Assembly (NCBI GenBank): GCA_019054805.1
Contig: JAHQIY010000002.1
Location: 6,014,001 to 6,078,000 of the forward strand
DNA length: 64,000 nt
Origin: Brachionus manjavacas
Lineage: Eukaryota; Rotifera; Eurotatoria; Ploima; Brachionidae
Direction: 5' to 3'
A program made the translations under genes and the position numbers. Numbering within the stretch: the stretch's first letter is position 1; each line of letters opens with the position of its first letter. Shown piece by piece: positions 12,755 to 24,889 of this stretch. The notes under the pieces are model-generated. The model made no database searches and was not told where the DNA came from. It saw only the letters and a program-made list of their open reading frames with translations.

Positions 12755-12812
12755 ATTATTGTTATTATTTAGCCTAGTCCCAAGGCCGCTATGCGTGCCA
12801 ATTTTTTAAATT
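12755..12812 (-). mobile_element. LINE 3' end with AAT-repeat tail
   Basis: Read on the minus strand, a GC-richer segment (GGCACGCATAGCGGCCTTGG) is followed by GACTAGGCTAAATAATAA and a run of AAT/AAC triplets. A unique tail followed by simple triplet repeats is typical of a non-LTR retrotransposon 3' end. No RT sequence remains next to it, so it would be a severely 5'-truncated copy. Confidence 0.5.
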
Positions 12813-14640
12813 ATACAATAAGTTCGAATAAAAAATAAAAATTAAAATGAGTTTTTGTAGGAAAAAAGAGAAAAATAAATAAAAATAAAAAAAAATTGTA
12901 ATTGTAAAAAATAAGATAAATTTAAAATTTTTTAATTTCGAAAATTTTTTTTGATAATTCTTGTTTATTTTTGGTGAATAGCTTGCGCAGCTCGGTTACG
13001 TTCGGATTATTAAAATTAGTGGCTTTGAACTCAGTTTTAGTGTGGTATTTTATTGCTTGACAAGATTTAAGAGTTCATCTAACTGCAAGTCTAAGTCAGA
13101 AAAATTTAAGTCAATTCATGACTTAAAAAAATTTTTTTTTTTAAAGTTTTTAAGTCATTGACTTGACTTAATTCGAACTTAAGTTCCATTTTTTTCCAAT
13201 TTTGCTTACAAAAACTAATTTATCTAAATCTATTGTAAACATTTTAACTAATCGAAAATATGTCAATAATTTATTAATATCCTATTATTCATCTAATAAT
13301 TCAACGTTAATACAAACGAGCAAGCAGAATTTTATTTCGAAATTATTCTAGATTATCCTGAAATTTAATGATATTAAAAAATTTTCTGAAAAAATTTTTT
13401 TTGGGATCTGATAAACAGATAAATTAAGGTATAACAATAATTCTTGATAAATTATGGTAATACAAAAATAAAATTAAATACAGCTTAAACACCAGGCCTG
13501 AAAGTAAAGGATATTATCTTAGAAGAGACTCCAAAAATTTGGTGCGAGAAAGTGTAGCAAATTGTAGTCAGAGGTTTAATTATTTTACAATAAAATTTAT
13601 ATTAACTTTAACCATTTAAATGTTCTCAAACAATTTGAAATTTTTGTTTTTAAGAAATTTTGACCGAAAGCTCCAAAATAAATATTCATTTTTTATATAA
13701 TAATGTAGAGATTTTGATTATCTACAAAACGGTATGCAATAAAGTTTTCAATTTTTTTTAAATAAAGAATTTTACCAAAAAAATACAGATTTTGCTATTT
13801 TTTTAAGTATTTTAGCTATGACCTTTTAAACAAAAACGCTAGGAGACAATTTATTTTTCTGCAATAATGCTGCGGCTATTCTCTTTAATATAATTAGTGG
13901 TCGGAAGGTCAAATTATTATCATTATCTTGAAAACATATGGTCCGTTAACAGCAACTCAGGATTTTACTCGTTATTACAAGTCAAAAACTAGGTCTAATG
14001 ATCCAACTGATACTTTGGCGTAAAAGTTCATCAAATTCTCTTCAAAATGGTCGGAAGTTTTTGGATTATTCCTAATACCATCTGACCGCGGTCCGTGTTT
14101 TAGCATAAGCGCCCTATGGCTCGTTTAGAAAATAAAAATAAAACAACAAAATTTTTTCTATGCTTTGATCTTGACCCCTATTTTCAAAGATAAAATTTAC
14201 TTGGAAAAAAAGCAATTTAATTTTTAAAATTTTATTTTCAATAATTAGATTTAGTTAAAATTTAAAGAAACATAATAAAAATAAAAATAGAACAGATGAC
14301 AAAATACTTGCTAAAATTTAAATTTAATTAAATGAAAGTGCAAAAAAAAACAAAAAAAACGGAGTTAATCAAAATAAAAACTTAAAATTGGAAATCACCG
14401 AACACAAAATTTTGGTTGAATAGCTATAACAAAATCTCTAAAAGAGCATATGTGTTTATTCCTTAAATAACCGCATATCCTGATACTGAGTTAATAACTG
14501 AACACTGGGATATAATTGAATGCAGGTAATGAGCAATCTCTCCTTAGAAAAAAAAATCTTTTTTGGTTTAGTTCAATTAACTAAAACTGGAACTTTATTT
14601 AGAAAAAAAATAAAAAGGCCACTTTATTAATTTACATCAC
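12813..14640. other. Gene-free spacer with GC-richer patch
   Basis: No supported gene. Around 13900-14130 the composition is noticeably less A/T-rich and a short GGTCGGAAG sequence appears twice (near 13901 and 14049), suggesting an old repeat that I cannot classify. The last 500 bp is presumably the 3' flank of the FOXK gene. Confidence 0.4.
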
Positions 14641-14644
14641 CGAT

Positions 14645-16498
14645 TTAGGACTCTTGATTATGGTTTTGATTGAGAGCGGATGTGGACAATTTAGAACTGT
14701 CCGCATCGTTTTCTTGACAAGACTTTTTGTTGGCATTTTCGTGACTAATTTCATTATTGGCCAGAACCTGTGATATCGTTCTCTTGCAGTTCGAGCCACT
14801 CGTTTCGTCATTTAACAACAGTCTTAGTTTAACAGAATTATCAGTTTGTATAGCGACCTGAGGTACTTGAGGCTGAATAACGAGTAAATTTTGATTTGCC
14901 AAATTGTTCTGATTTTGGACCATATTTTGACAAAGCAGTTGAATGAGAGCCGGATTCGAATTGAACAAATTATTGCTCAGAATGGCTTGCATTTGATCCA
15001 ATGGTTGCAAGGTCAAATACGGCACTTGATTACCTTGCGTTTTGAAATAATTGAGCAACACCTGATTTTGGTCGCTGGTGCTCTTGTCACTTTCTTCTTT
15101 GGCCTCGTTTATGGATGACGAGGAGGACGAGGAGTAGTTGGGCGACGACTGATTAGCCGCCCGGCTCATTCCGTTCGGCGTGCTCGATCTGGACTTTCTG
15201 TTGAACGCCTGCTCTTTGACCTTAAGCTCGCTGGACGACTCGATGCGCCAAAACGATCCTTTGCCGGGCTCGTTTTGCTGTCGGGCCACTTTGACAAAGT
15301 TTCTGTTCAGCGACAAGTTGTGTCTGATCGAGTTTTGCCAGCCCTTGTCGTCCAGCTTGTAATAGTTGTAATTGCTGGATATGAATTGGTAAATTTGGCT
15401 CAGTGTCAATTGTTGTTCTTTTGACGAGCTGATCGCCTGGGCAATCAGCTGAGCGTAGGAATAGGGTGGCTTTTTGCAAGTGGCGTCTTGTTCGGTCTTG
15501 TCCGAATTGCTGTGATTGCTCGACTCGTCCATGTGCATCTCTTCTCTTTTGGCTGGCTCGCTGCTGCTGGTCCGCTGCTGCTCCATTTGTTTCTGCATCA
15601 AAATCTGAGCTATCTTGTTGTTCGATTTGGGCTCTTTTTTGGACTCGGTCTGTGCCGGCCTGTCCACCTCCTCCGAGCTCACAGTGGTCAGTGTTGGCGA
15701 CGGCGTGCACCCATGAACCGTGTCCACCAGCGACTCAAAGTAAACTTTGATGTTCGTGTTCGGAAAGCGAAACGTGTATTTCTTGTTGAGTAGCTGGACA
15801 TGTTTGCCGGTCTGGATGTACCGAGTGTTGATGAACAGGCCGTTCTTGCTAGTGCACAGCAATTTCCAATAGTGGTGTTTACTTTTGTCTATTTGGTCGT
15901 CGTTGTCCGAGTTCTCCGAGTCCTCGGAGTCCATGTAGCAAAAGTCCGAGCTTGAGCTAGTCGGAATGGATTTCGACGAGGCCTTTAGCTCGATGGAGAA
16001 GTGGTGCCGCGAGACCAGAGTTGAATTTTCGATCAGAATGTCGGCTAGCTTGATGTTGTCCGTGGTGGCCAGACTGGCGTTTAGCTTGCGACCTATGGTT
16101 ATCTTTTTTTTGTTCAGAAAACAGACAAAATTTTGCTCGCCGGACTCGTTCGAGTAGTCGACTTGGACGCGAGCGTACGGACACGAGGACTCGGACGAGC
16201 ACTGAGCCGATGTGCCATTCTGACCACTGTTGGCCATCGAACTCGACAAGAGAATATTGCTGAGCATGGACAGGTCGACTGTGTTCGGAAGCAAGTTTTG
16301 AATTTGTTGTTCCAGCTGAAGCTTGAGCTGCATTTGTTGCTGATTAATGAACTCGTTCATCAGGTATTCGTACTGTTTTTGCTGCTGCAAGTGAACGAAA
16401 TTGTTAAAGAGCGCCGCGTCGGTCTGAGTGTCGCTTTTAGCCTCGGCTTTTTCCTTGCCCTTGGCGTCCATCAATTGATTTAAATGTTCTAATTTCAT
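14645..16498 (-). CDS. FOXK: FOXK forkhead transcription factor (FHA + forkhead)
   Basis: A single open exon of 617 residues. A Gln-rich N-terminal region (about 37-68) precedes an FHA phosphopeptide-binding domain at about 108-256, with the glycine-arginine turn in ITIGRK near 135, the SRHH loop near 163-166, and the closing strand FRFPNTNIKVYF. A Ser- and Asp/Glu-rich insertion (about 173-205) interrupts the domain. The forkhead domain spans about 342-435: KKPPYSYAQLIAQAI, then the recognition helix GWQNSIRHNLSLN and the wing PGKGSFWRIE. FHA plus forkhead is diagnostic of FOXK, a nuclear regulator of metabolic and autophagy genes in other animals. The C-terminus is Ser/Asn/Gln-rich. The gene lacks introns and is clearly richer in GC than its neighbours, which produces several long spurious antisense frames. 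The ATG follows a short U-rich leader. Confidence 0.96.
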   Translation of the reverse strand: MKLEHLNQLMDAKGKEKAEAKSDTQTDAALFNNFVHLQQQKQYEYLMNEFINQQQMQLKLQLEQQIQNLLPNTVDLSMLSNILLSSSMANSGQNGTSAQCSSESSCPYARVQVDYSNESGEQNFVCFLNKKKITIGRKLNASLATTDNIKLADILIENSTLVSRHHFSIELKASSKSIPTSSSSDFCYMDSEDSENSDNDDQIDKSKHHYWKLLCTSKNGLFINTRYIQTGKHVQLLNKKYTFRFPNTNIKVYFESLVDTVHGCTPSPTLTTVSSEEVDRPAQTESKKEPKSNNKIAQILMQKQMEQQRTSSSEPAKREEMHMDESSNHSNSDKTEQDATCKKPPYSYAQLIAQAISSSKEQQLTLSQIYQFISSNYNYYKLDDKGWQNSIRHNLSLNRNFVKVARQQNEPGKGSFWRIESSSELKVKEQAFNRKSRSSTPNGMSRAANQSSPNYSSSSSSSINEAKEESDKSTSDQNQVLLNYFKTQGNQVPYLTLQPLDQMQAILSNNLFNSNPALIQLLCQNMVQNQNNLANQNLLVIQPQVPQVAIQTDNSVKLRLLLNDETSGSNCKRTISQVLANNEISHENANKKSCQENDADSSKLSTSALNQNHNQES

Positions 16499-19400
16499 TT
16501 TTTTTCCTATAAAATTTTCGATACAAAAATTGGTTTATCTAAACAAAAAATGGAAAAAAAATGCTTTATGTGGATGGCAAAATGTACACACAAGTGGTTA
16601 GTGGCAATAGTTGGAGCGTAAGCGTTCACCCAATTATGCACGGGAGCCTGGCATTTAGAATAAATTTATAAACTTAATTTAAATAAAATTGGCGTCAAAT
16701 TGGTTTACAACAATAACAACAACAACAACAACAAAAAGAACATCTTTATGATAAAATCTTTAAGGCATAAAATTAAATTTTGGCATTGCCATATGGGCCC
16801 TTATAAAGACATCAAGTAGAAAATGCTGGCTGACATGATGGTCACGTTGGAAAACTAGTGGCGCGCCTCTTCAAGCCTGTCCCAGAGCAAAAACAATCTC
16901 ACTTATGTGAACTTAATTTTTTCACTAGATAAATTATTAAAATAGTCCAAAAAATTTAATCAATCTAGAAAATCGAGGTAATTACAACCGATGTTGGAAG
17001 GAGAAGGAGCAAAAAGGCAAAACGTGATCAGTGCATTTGTGCGCACTGCTTCCAATAGCTTATTTGAAATTGAATAAAACATTTAAACAACAAAATAATT
17101 TTATTTTTATTTTAAATTTAACTTTAGTTGTTTTTGCAAAACAATATTATGCTAATTTTGAATCGAATCACTTCGGAAAACCAACTCACAACAACCAAAT
17201 ATCACCAACAAAAAATCTAAAGACTTGATACTAGAAAAAACTTGATCCAAACTCGGATCATTCACACAAACACACACACACACACACACATACACGCAAA
17301 AACTTTATTTTTAAAAAATTTTGTTTTTTTTTAATATCTTGAAACTTCTCCACTATGGCAAAGAACATAATTTCTAACATTCATTTTTTCCTATCGTATT
17401 TAAATTTAATTGCAATTTATTACACTTTTATTTGTTTTTTATTTGAAATTTTGTTTGATCTCATACAACAAACAAATAATTATTTTAAAATTATGTTTGG
17501 TTTTAAGCACACTTTGCCAACCGCCTGCCTCAAATGCTCTCGCTCAACATCCATATGCTCCCTGCACACATTAACAAAAATTATAATTTAAAAATTTCAA
17601 ATAGTAAGAACTTATAATGTTATTGTTTTTCTTAAACTCAATGTTTTTTTGTTTTTTTTCTATGATCAGACTTAGTTTATTGTACATAACAAACTAAACA
17701 GCTTACAATTGTTCATTCTTCTAAAGTGTCTGTATGATTTGCACGCACTTAATTTATTACTCGGTCCTTATCAATATGCTGGGCCCAGATTCCACGTGTC
17801 AAACTTTTTTTTCATTTTTTTTTACCAAACTAATCCGTGGTTCTATTTAGCTTTTTGAAAAAAAAAATTGATCTGATTGAACGCATCGAATTCCCAAAAT
17901 AAAACTTTTTTGCTTAATATCCGGGCCTCCAAAAAGCCTAGCAAAAAAACCATATCAAAGATGTTTTCTAGATAAAATTTTCATGTAATACTAATAAAAT
18001 ATTTAATTATTTGATTAGTGCTGCGAGATAAAAACCGATGGTGTTTTGTTATCGATTTGGAAATTTTTTTAAGTTTACGAAATTCCACAGATTTGGAGTA
18101 ACTTTATGACTCACTAATTTCCGAATGAAAAATTGAAAAATTGTCACATAAAAAATATGTAAATTCTAAAACATAATTTTGTTTTAAAAAAAATTATAAA
18201 TGACTTTTATTTTATAGCTTTTTATTTTAGAAAAAGAATGTAAATAAAATGAGAAAAATAAATTAGTCCCTCTTTGTTTTTTTCTGAGAGATTTTTAGCC
18301 TTAGCATGTTACCTTTAATATTCCACATAAAATTTGATCAAGTAAAGATATTATTTTTAATGAAATCTTAAATGAATAATAGTAATAGCAACTCGAGTTT
18401 CTTTCTAAATATATCTATTTAGCTAGCAATTTATTCATTTTATAAACATATATATCATCGCTATTAGGCCTATTCGACGGTTTTAAAAGCGTTTACATTG
18501 GTAAATATTAAATGAAAGCACTGAAAACTAAACATTTTTTAATAAACATTTAAATCTTAATATTTCTAAATTGAACAAATATTATGCCTGGACATATTGT
18601 TTGGTAAATACTTGAAACTTTTTATTCTTTATTCAATTTAAATAGTTTAAATAAATTTTGAAAAGTTGATTTTTCGATCTGTTTTAAATGTTTTTATACA
18701 CAATTTTTATGACTTGAAAATTAAAAGAAACGAAATATTTGCAGTATTAAACGATAAACAAAAATGGATTTAAAATTTGCTCTCACGGAGTTAAAATTAT
18801 TCTGAAAAATATTATTTAATTTAACTTACAAAGATAATAAATAATAATTTAATAAATAAATTTACTCATACAATTATTATAATGTTTGTAATGTATTAAG
18901 TTTATTATTTTTTCAAATTGCATCTTTCCTTACTGATGATTTTTGGAATTTTGGCCTAAAATTGAAATTTGGTTAAAAAATAATTCACCAAATCAAATAA
19001 TCGATGAACAAGAAAACAATTAAGTAATTTGTAATTTTAATTTTAATTTTTTTTTTTAAAGAATATAACTTTTTTGATTTAAAATTTTTTTTTTTAAATA
19101 ATAAATTATTCGATCTATTTTTAAAATCATCTAATTTTTTATCTTTTATTAAAATTAATTATTATTAATTAAATTTTTGCCGTTTTCTCTCCAAATTAAA
19201 GACAAATTTGAATTTCCTGTTTTTTAAAATTCAAAATCATTAAGTTTTTTTTTTAATTCAAAATAAATTGTATCTTTGTTTAATAAATACTAAAACAATA
19301 TTATTTTACCAGTAAACAAAATTAATTTTAAAGATTGTTTATATCAAATAAACAAATTTCAATTTTTTAGAATAACATTGAGACATTTAAAATTTTCAGA

Positions 19401-19620
19401 AGTTAAGTAATTGAAGTTTCAAAACAACGCTTTCAGAAATTTTATTCAAGGTCAATTTTGTAAAAAAAAAGAGACTTTTAATAGGAATACTAGAAATTTT
19501 GATCAAAAAAAACACTTGATTTAAAAATTGTCTTAAGTTAAAGTTAAATTTCAATTTCTAGCAAATAATTTGAATATATGATTTTAATCAAAGGAAAAAA
19601 ATAAATAAATATATTTTAAA
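16499..19620. other. Intergenic region between FOXK and EED, with microsatellites
   Basis: Divergent promoters for FOXK (minus) and EED (plus) should lie here, but I see no specific element. A CAA-type triplet repeat occupies about 16708-16734, in the likely FOXK leader or promoter. A CA dinucleotide repeat occupies about 17262-17296. The open frames at 17031-17228 and 17355-17591 have no recognisable domain. Confidence 0.5.
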
Positions 19621-21489
19621 ATGAAAAGTAGTTTTGAAAAGTCGGAAAATTCGACTTCAAATATTAAATCTCCAAAAAAAATGAGCACATCACCAAATGT
19701 TACTACGCGAAGCCGTAGTCTGTTGAACCTTAACAACTCGGAATCAAAATCGCCGAATATCAAACAGGAGCTAAAAATTGAAATCGATCGTGATGACTAT
19801 TATCTTAATACAAATTTGCCGAGTACAAATTCCAGTGATTTCTCGGTGGTCTATGTAGACGACAGTGATGATACTAACCAAAGTCAAGAGACCGTAAGAC
19901 AAAAAAGGAAATTTTTTGTTTTCAATATTTTATTTTTTTATTTTTTAGAATAATGAAGAATCTCGAATAGATACCCAAAATAAAATTAAAAAAAACGCAT
20001 TTTCTAGTGACCAAAAAAAGTTAAAATACAAATTTGTAAATATGATTAAGGTTAATTTTAATTTTATGTTTTTTATAAAAAAAAAATATTTTTAATTAAA
20101 TTTAAGGAAGAACATGAAGACGACCTGAATGTCTATGATGTAAAAATATACCGACCGTTCGAAGAAAATCCCAAAAATATTCTATTCGCATCAGTTGGAT
20201 CAAATCAAGTAATTTTGAAAAATAAAAAATTGCCAAAATTTTGATCAATTTCTAGTGTTCTTTTTACGAATACAATACTTCAACAGGAGAAGTTGAACCC
20301 ATAGATATATACCTGGATGCAGATGTATATTTTTAAATGTTTTCTCATCTTAAAAAATATTCAATTTTTCTTTCCAATACAGCCACATGAAAACTTTTTT
20401 GTCTGTGCATGGACAATAGATTCTGATCGTTTAGAACCATTACTAGCCATCGCTGGTCTAAAAGGTATCATAAGAACCATATCTCCATTTAAATCCAAGT
20501 TTAAAAACGCCTTAATTGGGCATGGAGCATCTATAAATGACTTGAAGTTTCATCCGAGTCAAAATTTTATCCTCTTATCGGCTAGCAAAGATCATACTTT
20601 AAGATTATGGAACATTAACACAGCAGTTTGTATTGCAATTTTCGGTGGAGCTGAAGGACACACAGATCAAGTTTTAAGCACCGTAATTTGGAAAAACTTT
20701 TAGTTTTTTAAAAGTAATTTAATTAGTTTTCAAAAATTATTTTTAGGATATCGACCTAAAAGGAAGATACATAATTAGTTGTAGTATTGATCATTACTTA
20801 AAGATTTGGAGTATCCAAACACCCAAATTAAAAAACGCAATTGATATTTCAGAAGAATTTGATAATACTTATAAGTATTTATAATTATTTTATTTAAATT
20901 TCTCTCATTCAATTGTGTCTAAGATCGTTTCCCACTGTATCTGTAAATTTTCCTGATTTTTCTACCAGAGATGTTCATACCAATTACGTTGATTGTGTTA
21001 GATGGTTCGGAGATCTTATTTTATCAAAAGTAAATAATTTTTTTAAAGTATTTTTTATTTACTATATTTCTTAGTCTTGTGAGAATTGCATAATCGAATG
21101 GAAGCCTGGTCTAGTCAACGAAAAGCTGGAATCCTTATCTCGGACTAGTAAAAATGTATTCATATTTCACCAATTCGAAGCCAAAGAATGTGATATTTGG
21201 TTCGTTAGATTTGGTCTTGATTTTAGCCATAGGGTACTTTTATTTATTGAGAAATTACATAAATATAAGCACTAAGTTCTTTGAATTAAAGGTAATGGCC
21301 GTAGGAACGACTAATGGAAAAGTTTATGTATGGAAAATGGATTCTCAAAATTCCAATGACTTTAGCAGAATATCACTATCTAATCAAAAAATGAAAGGAA
21401 TAATTCGCTCAATAGCTCTTAGTTTAAATGGTAAAGAATTGATAATTACCAATAACTTAGGTAATATATTTATATGGAGGAAGGAATAA
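19621..21489 (+). CDS. EED: Polycomb protein EED (WD40, PRC2 core subunit)
   Basis: Nine exons join in frame to 478 residues: 19621-19893, 19949-20050, 20107-20208, 20256-20324, 20383-20682, 20747-20874, 20924-21029, 21075-21233 and 21292-21489, with introns of 45-64 bp. After a Ser/Asp-rich head of about 125 residues the WD40 propeller follows the EED family closely: [21 protein letters not shown], then [20 protein letters not shown] followed by [11 protein letters not shown], then [49 protein letters not shown] and [12 protein letters not shown] binds H3K27me3 and activates the EZH2 methyltransferase within PRC2, in the nucleus. The aromatic cage looks altered but mostly aromatic: Tyr148 of the human protein is Phe here, Trp364 is kept and Tyr365 is Phe. 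The length is close to the human 441 residues. Confidence 0.97.
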
Positions 21490-22061
21490 AGAAAATTTTT
21501 TTCAATTAAATAATAATTTTCGAAATTATTTATCCTTACGAATTTTAAATTTTAATAAAAAATATTTTATAAATATCTGATTATCTAGCTATTTTTATTT
21601 ATCACAACTGTCCCGAAATTTGTTCCTCAAAATGTTTTGCATGCGTAAATTTAATTAGTTTGTCAATAATTTCTTTTGAAATTATCAAATGATCAATTTA
21701 ATAATAAAAAAAAAATAAAAAAAATAAAAAAAACTTGTTAATAAAATTAGTTTGATCACTTAGATTAATCGGCTAAATCTGGTTTTAACTTTCTAAGTAA
21801 TATAAAATTAATTCATTTTTTAAAGTATTTATAATCGCTTTAGTATGAGGTGATTTTTAAATTTAAAAACAATCCAAATCAATTTTTATTAAATTTCTAA
21901 AATATAATAAAACTGTCTGAAAAAATAAATTTAAAGAGTAAAATTTATTTAATAATTTTTTAATGTTTAATCAAGTTACTTGAAAAAAGCTCAATTTTCT
22001 AAGAGTTACTTGATCTTTATAATTAATATAAAGATCAAGATCTTTTTAATATTGTTGTTTT
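21490..22061. other. AT-rich spacer between EED and the MULE
   Basis: Contains a palindrome near 22010-22045 built on CTTGATCTTTATAATTAATA. No gene. Confidence 0.5.
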
Positions 22062-23575
22062 AGCATACCGCTAAAACTTATTAACATACTAGCAAAACTT
22101 TTCAGCATACCCATTTTTCATCCCAGCATACTTGCATTATTAACATACCAATTACCTTAATATCATTCTAAAATCTGATTAACATACTTATAGTAAAAAT
22201 AAAAAATTGAAAAAATTTTTTTTTTAAATTGCAAATTTTATTATTTTAAATGGAGTCCAGAAGACTGCGGCAAAAAACCGTAATAAATTATAAAACTAAT
22301 CGTTCGTATAAAAAACGTAAACTAATACAGAACGATTCAAACGATTCGCTGAACGACGTAGACGACGAATTTGAAAGTTTAATGCCAAATCAAAAAAAAA
22401 CAAGCTCTATCAAAATTAAAAAAATTAAACCAAATAAAACCTCTGTACAATTTGACGATTCAGCGTCCTCAGATGAATCCTCGTCCGTTGAACCGTCGAT
22501 AAAACGCCATGCTAATAAAACACCTACTGTACAATTTGACGATTCAGCGTCCTCAGATGAATCCATTTTGCAGGATGCCTGTAATGCATCTTATAATGCG
22601 GCAATTGATGTTTTTTCAAATACCAAAGTGTTAATTTGCTATTTTCATGTGATATCTAATTGCCGCAAAAGGTATTTGCCATACTCAGATGACTTAAAGG
22701 TTAAAATTAAGAGATACATTCGCGACATACATTTTTTAATCAATGAAGAGAAGTACAATTCAAGGGTTAGGGCGTTTAAATTGTTTACTGATAACAATTG
22801 TAATGATTTTTATACTTATTTTAATGACGTTTGGTTGAAGGGGAGATTTTGTGATTGGCAGGTATTCAAGAGACCAATTGGTTATGCTTGCACAAATTCT
22901 CCCATCGAATCTTTTAATTCATCAATTAAAAGAACCTTCACTCTGCGAAAGAAATTGAGTTTTTACAATTTTATCGGCGTTTTGTTGAGAATGGCTCGTT
23001 ATTATTCAAAAAATCTTCCCGACTTTGCAATCGAATCATCTCCAGATAGCAAGTGCAAACAATTCGCCAAAAAGTATTCGAAATGGGAATTTTTTGAGCA
23101 AGAAAATAAATATTCCTTCCTTTTCAAAGGCAGAGACGAGATAAAAATTGATCTTAAAGCTCCGTATTGCTTTAAGATCCAATAAAATATATTTATACTA
23201 TATTTAATATATAGTATAAATATATTTTTAAATTTAAAATGTGTGGTCATTTGTTGGCAATAAGATACTTAGAAGAGTCTAATGATTTCGTGAACAAACC
23301 CAAGCGTGGCGGTCAAAAAAAAGCAGCGAGTGCATTGATTAAAAATTGATTTTTTTTTAATTATTTACTTTATTGACTTGAATTTAATCCTTTTTTAATA
23401 AAAAACTAAATTTTTTTATTTCAAAAATTATTATGTTAAACAGATTTTTAATTGTTTCAAAAAATTAGGTATGTTTTTCAGCAAAAAGTGTGCTAATAAG
23501 TATAGTGTGCTGGGATGAAATTCGGGTATGTTGAAAAGTTTCATTAGTATGTTAAAAAGTTTTGATAGTATGTTG
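22062..23575 (+). mobile_element. Defective Mutator-like (MULE) DNA transposon
   Basis: Both ends carry long inverted repeats built from reiterated subunits. The left end (22062-22140) contains AGCATACCGCTAAAACTT, ACATACTAGCAAAACTTTTC, AGCATACC and TTTCATCCCAGCATAC. The right end, inverted (23574 back to about 23495), contains AACATACTATCAAAACTTTT, ACATACTAATGAAACTTTTC and TTTCATCCCAGCACAC. Reiterated subterminal motifs together with a MULE transposase remnant inside identify the class. I could not settle a 9-11 bp target duplication. The copy cannot be autonomous because the transposase is deleted and frameshifted. Confidence 0.8.
22250..23341 (+). pseudogene. Internally deleted MULE transposase
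   Basis: The open frame (22250-23185, 311 codons) has a charged N-terminal region in which VQFDDSASSDES occurs twice, about 28 residues apart. It then enters directly the C-terminal half of the catalytic core: DACNASYNAAIDVFSNTKVL followed by ICYFHVISNCRKRY, the MULE block containing the conserved CxxH-type helix, and later CTNSPIESFNSSIKRTF. The N-terminal zinc finger and first catalytic Asp block are missing. The frame ends at APYCFKIQ. A 35-bp AT palindrome (about 23187-23225) follows, and then another frame encodes MCGHLLAIRYLEES and KPKRGGQKKAASAL, which resemble the second half of a SWIM zinc finger (CxCxnCxH) and the basic tail seen at MULE C-termini. The gene is therefore broken by an internal deletion and by the palindromic insertion or frameshift. 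Confidence 0.75.
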
Positions 23576-24889
23576 GTCAAGTAGACCCTGAAAAATATAA
23601 TTTTTTCAAAATTAATAAATTTTACAAACTATATCAGACCAAAGCATGCAATTGTCAATTATTTTTAATTTAGAAAGAGAAATTAAAGCGAAAGCCAGCT
23701 TTTTAATTCGATTTAGTTTAATTGTTTTGAATTGAAAAAGTAATAAAGCTAAATAATAATATAAGTTACAGCAAGCTAGCAAGCTAGACTTGCGAAGAAT
23801 GATAGACTTCGAATTTATTTATATTTCTAAACATAATAATTTAAATATTATTGAAAAATTTAATTAAATTTTCGTTGAAAAAAATTTTTTTTTGTTCAAA
23901 AAAGTATGATCTAAAATTAAAATTCTTTTCAAAAGATTCTTATTTTTATTTTCTTTAGCCATATCCAAATTCTAATCAAAGATTTCTTTTCAAATTTGCG
24001 TTCTTAGACTAATAAAAAATTATCGCAAAATTTTTGATCACATAATATGTAATAAGTTTTGAAAAAAAAATTTTTAATGATTATAAATTCCAAAAACATA
24101 TAAACAAAATTTTTTATTCGAATAGTATTGTTAAAATTTCTAGAAAAAATTTTTCGAAACTTAAAAATTTACCCAAGTGAATCTTTGCTGGCCTCTTTAT
24201 TATTCCATCCTTTTAATCGAATTTCGGATTAAAATGATGAGTCTGAATGTTGAAATATTCTCAAATTTTTATTGTGATCATTATCATTAATTTATACTAG
24301 TTATTTTATATTTTTTGATTTAAAAGAAAAAAAATTAAGATATGTTTAATCAAAAATCGTACCTCGATGACAAGTGATTCAATTTCAAAAAGATAATTTA
24401 AATTTTCATTAATTTCATTGCCGTAAATGGTGATAATTTTGAAGAAAATAAAAATTAAAAAATTAAGAATTTCTAAATTTTCATAAATATTTATTTACAT
24501 TTTATTAATAAAGGTAAACATTTTTATAAATAAATAACATAATAATTAAAAAAAAAGGATAGAATTATTTTTTTATTATGATCTTTTCTAAAGTTAATAA
24601 AAAATATAACTATTTTAATTACATATGAAAATTTAATTTTAATGAGTGTAATCCTTGATTAGGATTGGTAAATTAGTGAATATTGTCTAAATTACCGCAA
24701 CTTAAAGCAACTAAATAGGTCTATATTTAAAGCACCAAGTGAGTTTGTATGTAATTGCTCACTTGTATTTTTTTTAAATGGAATCAATTAATCACTCGGA
24801 TTTAAATATTTTTTTAAAAAATTCAAACAAATATTTGTACAAAACAACAACGACTATAAATAAAGAAAAAATTTTTTATTATTCTTGGA
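23576..24889. other. AT-rich spacer
   Basis: No gene or clear repeat between the MULE and the 3' end of the phosphatase gene. A short AGCAAGCTAGCAAGCTAG repeat lies at about 23770. Confidence 0.5.

Noticed and set aside
14891..16483. Many overlapping open frames on both strands inside the FOXK exon
   Set aside because: They are shadows caused by the higher GC of the FOXK coding sequence. Only the 617-codon minus frame shows conserved domains.
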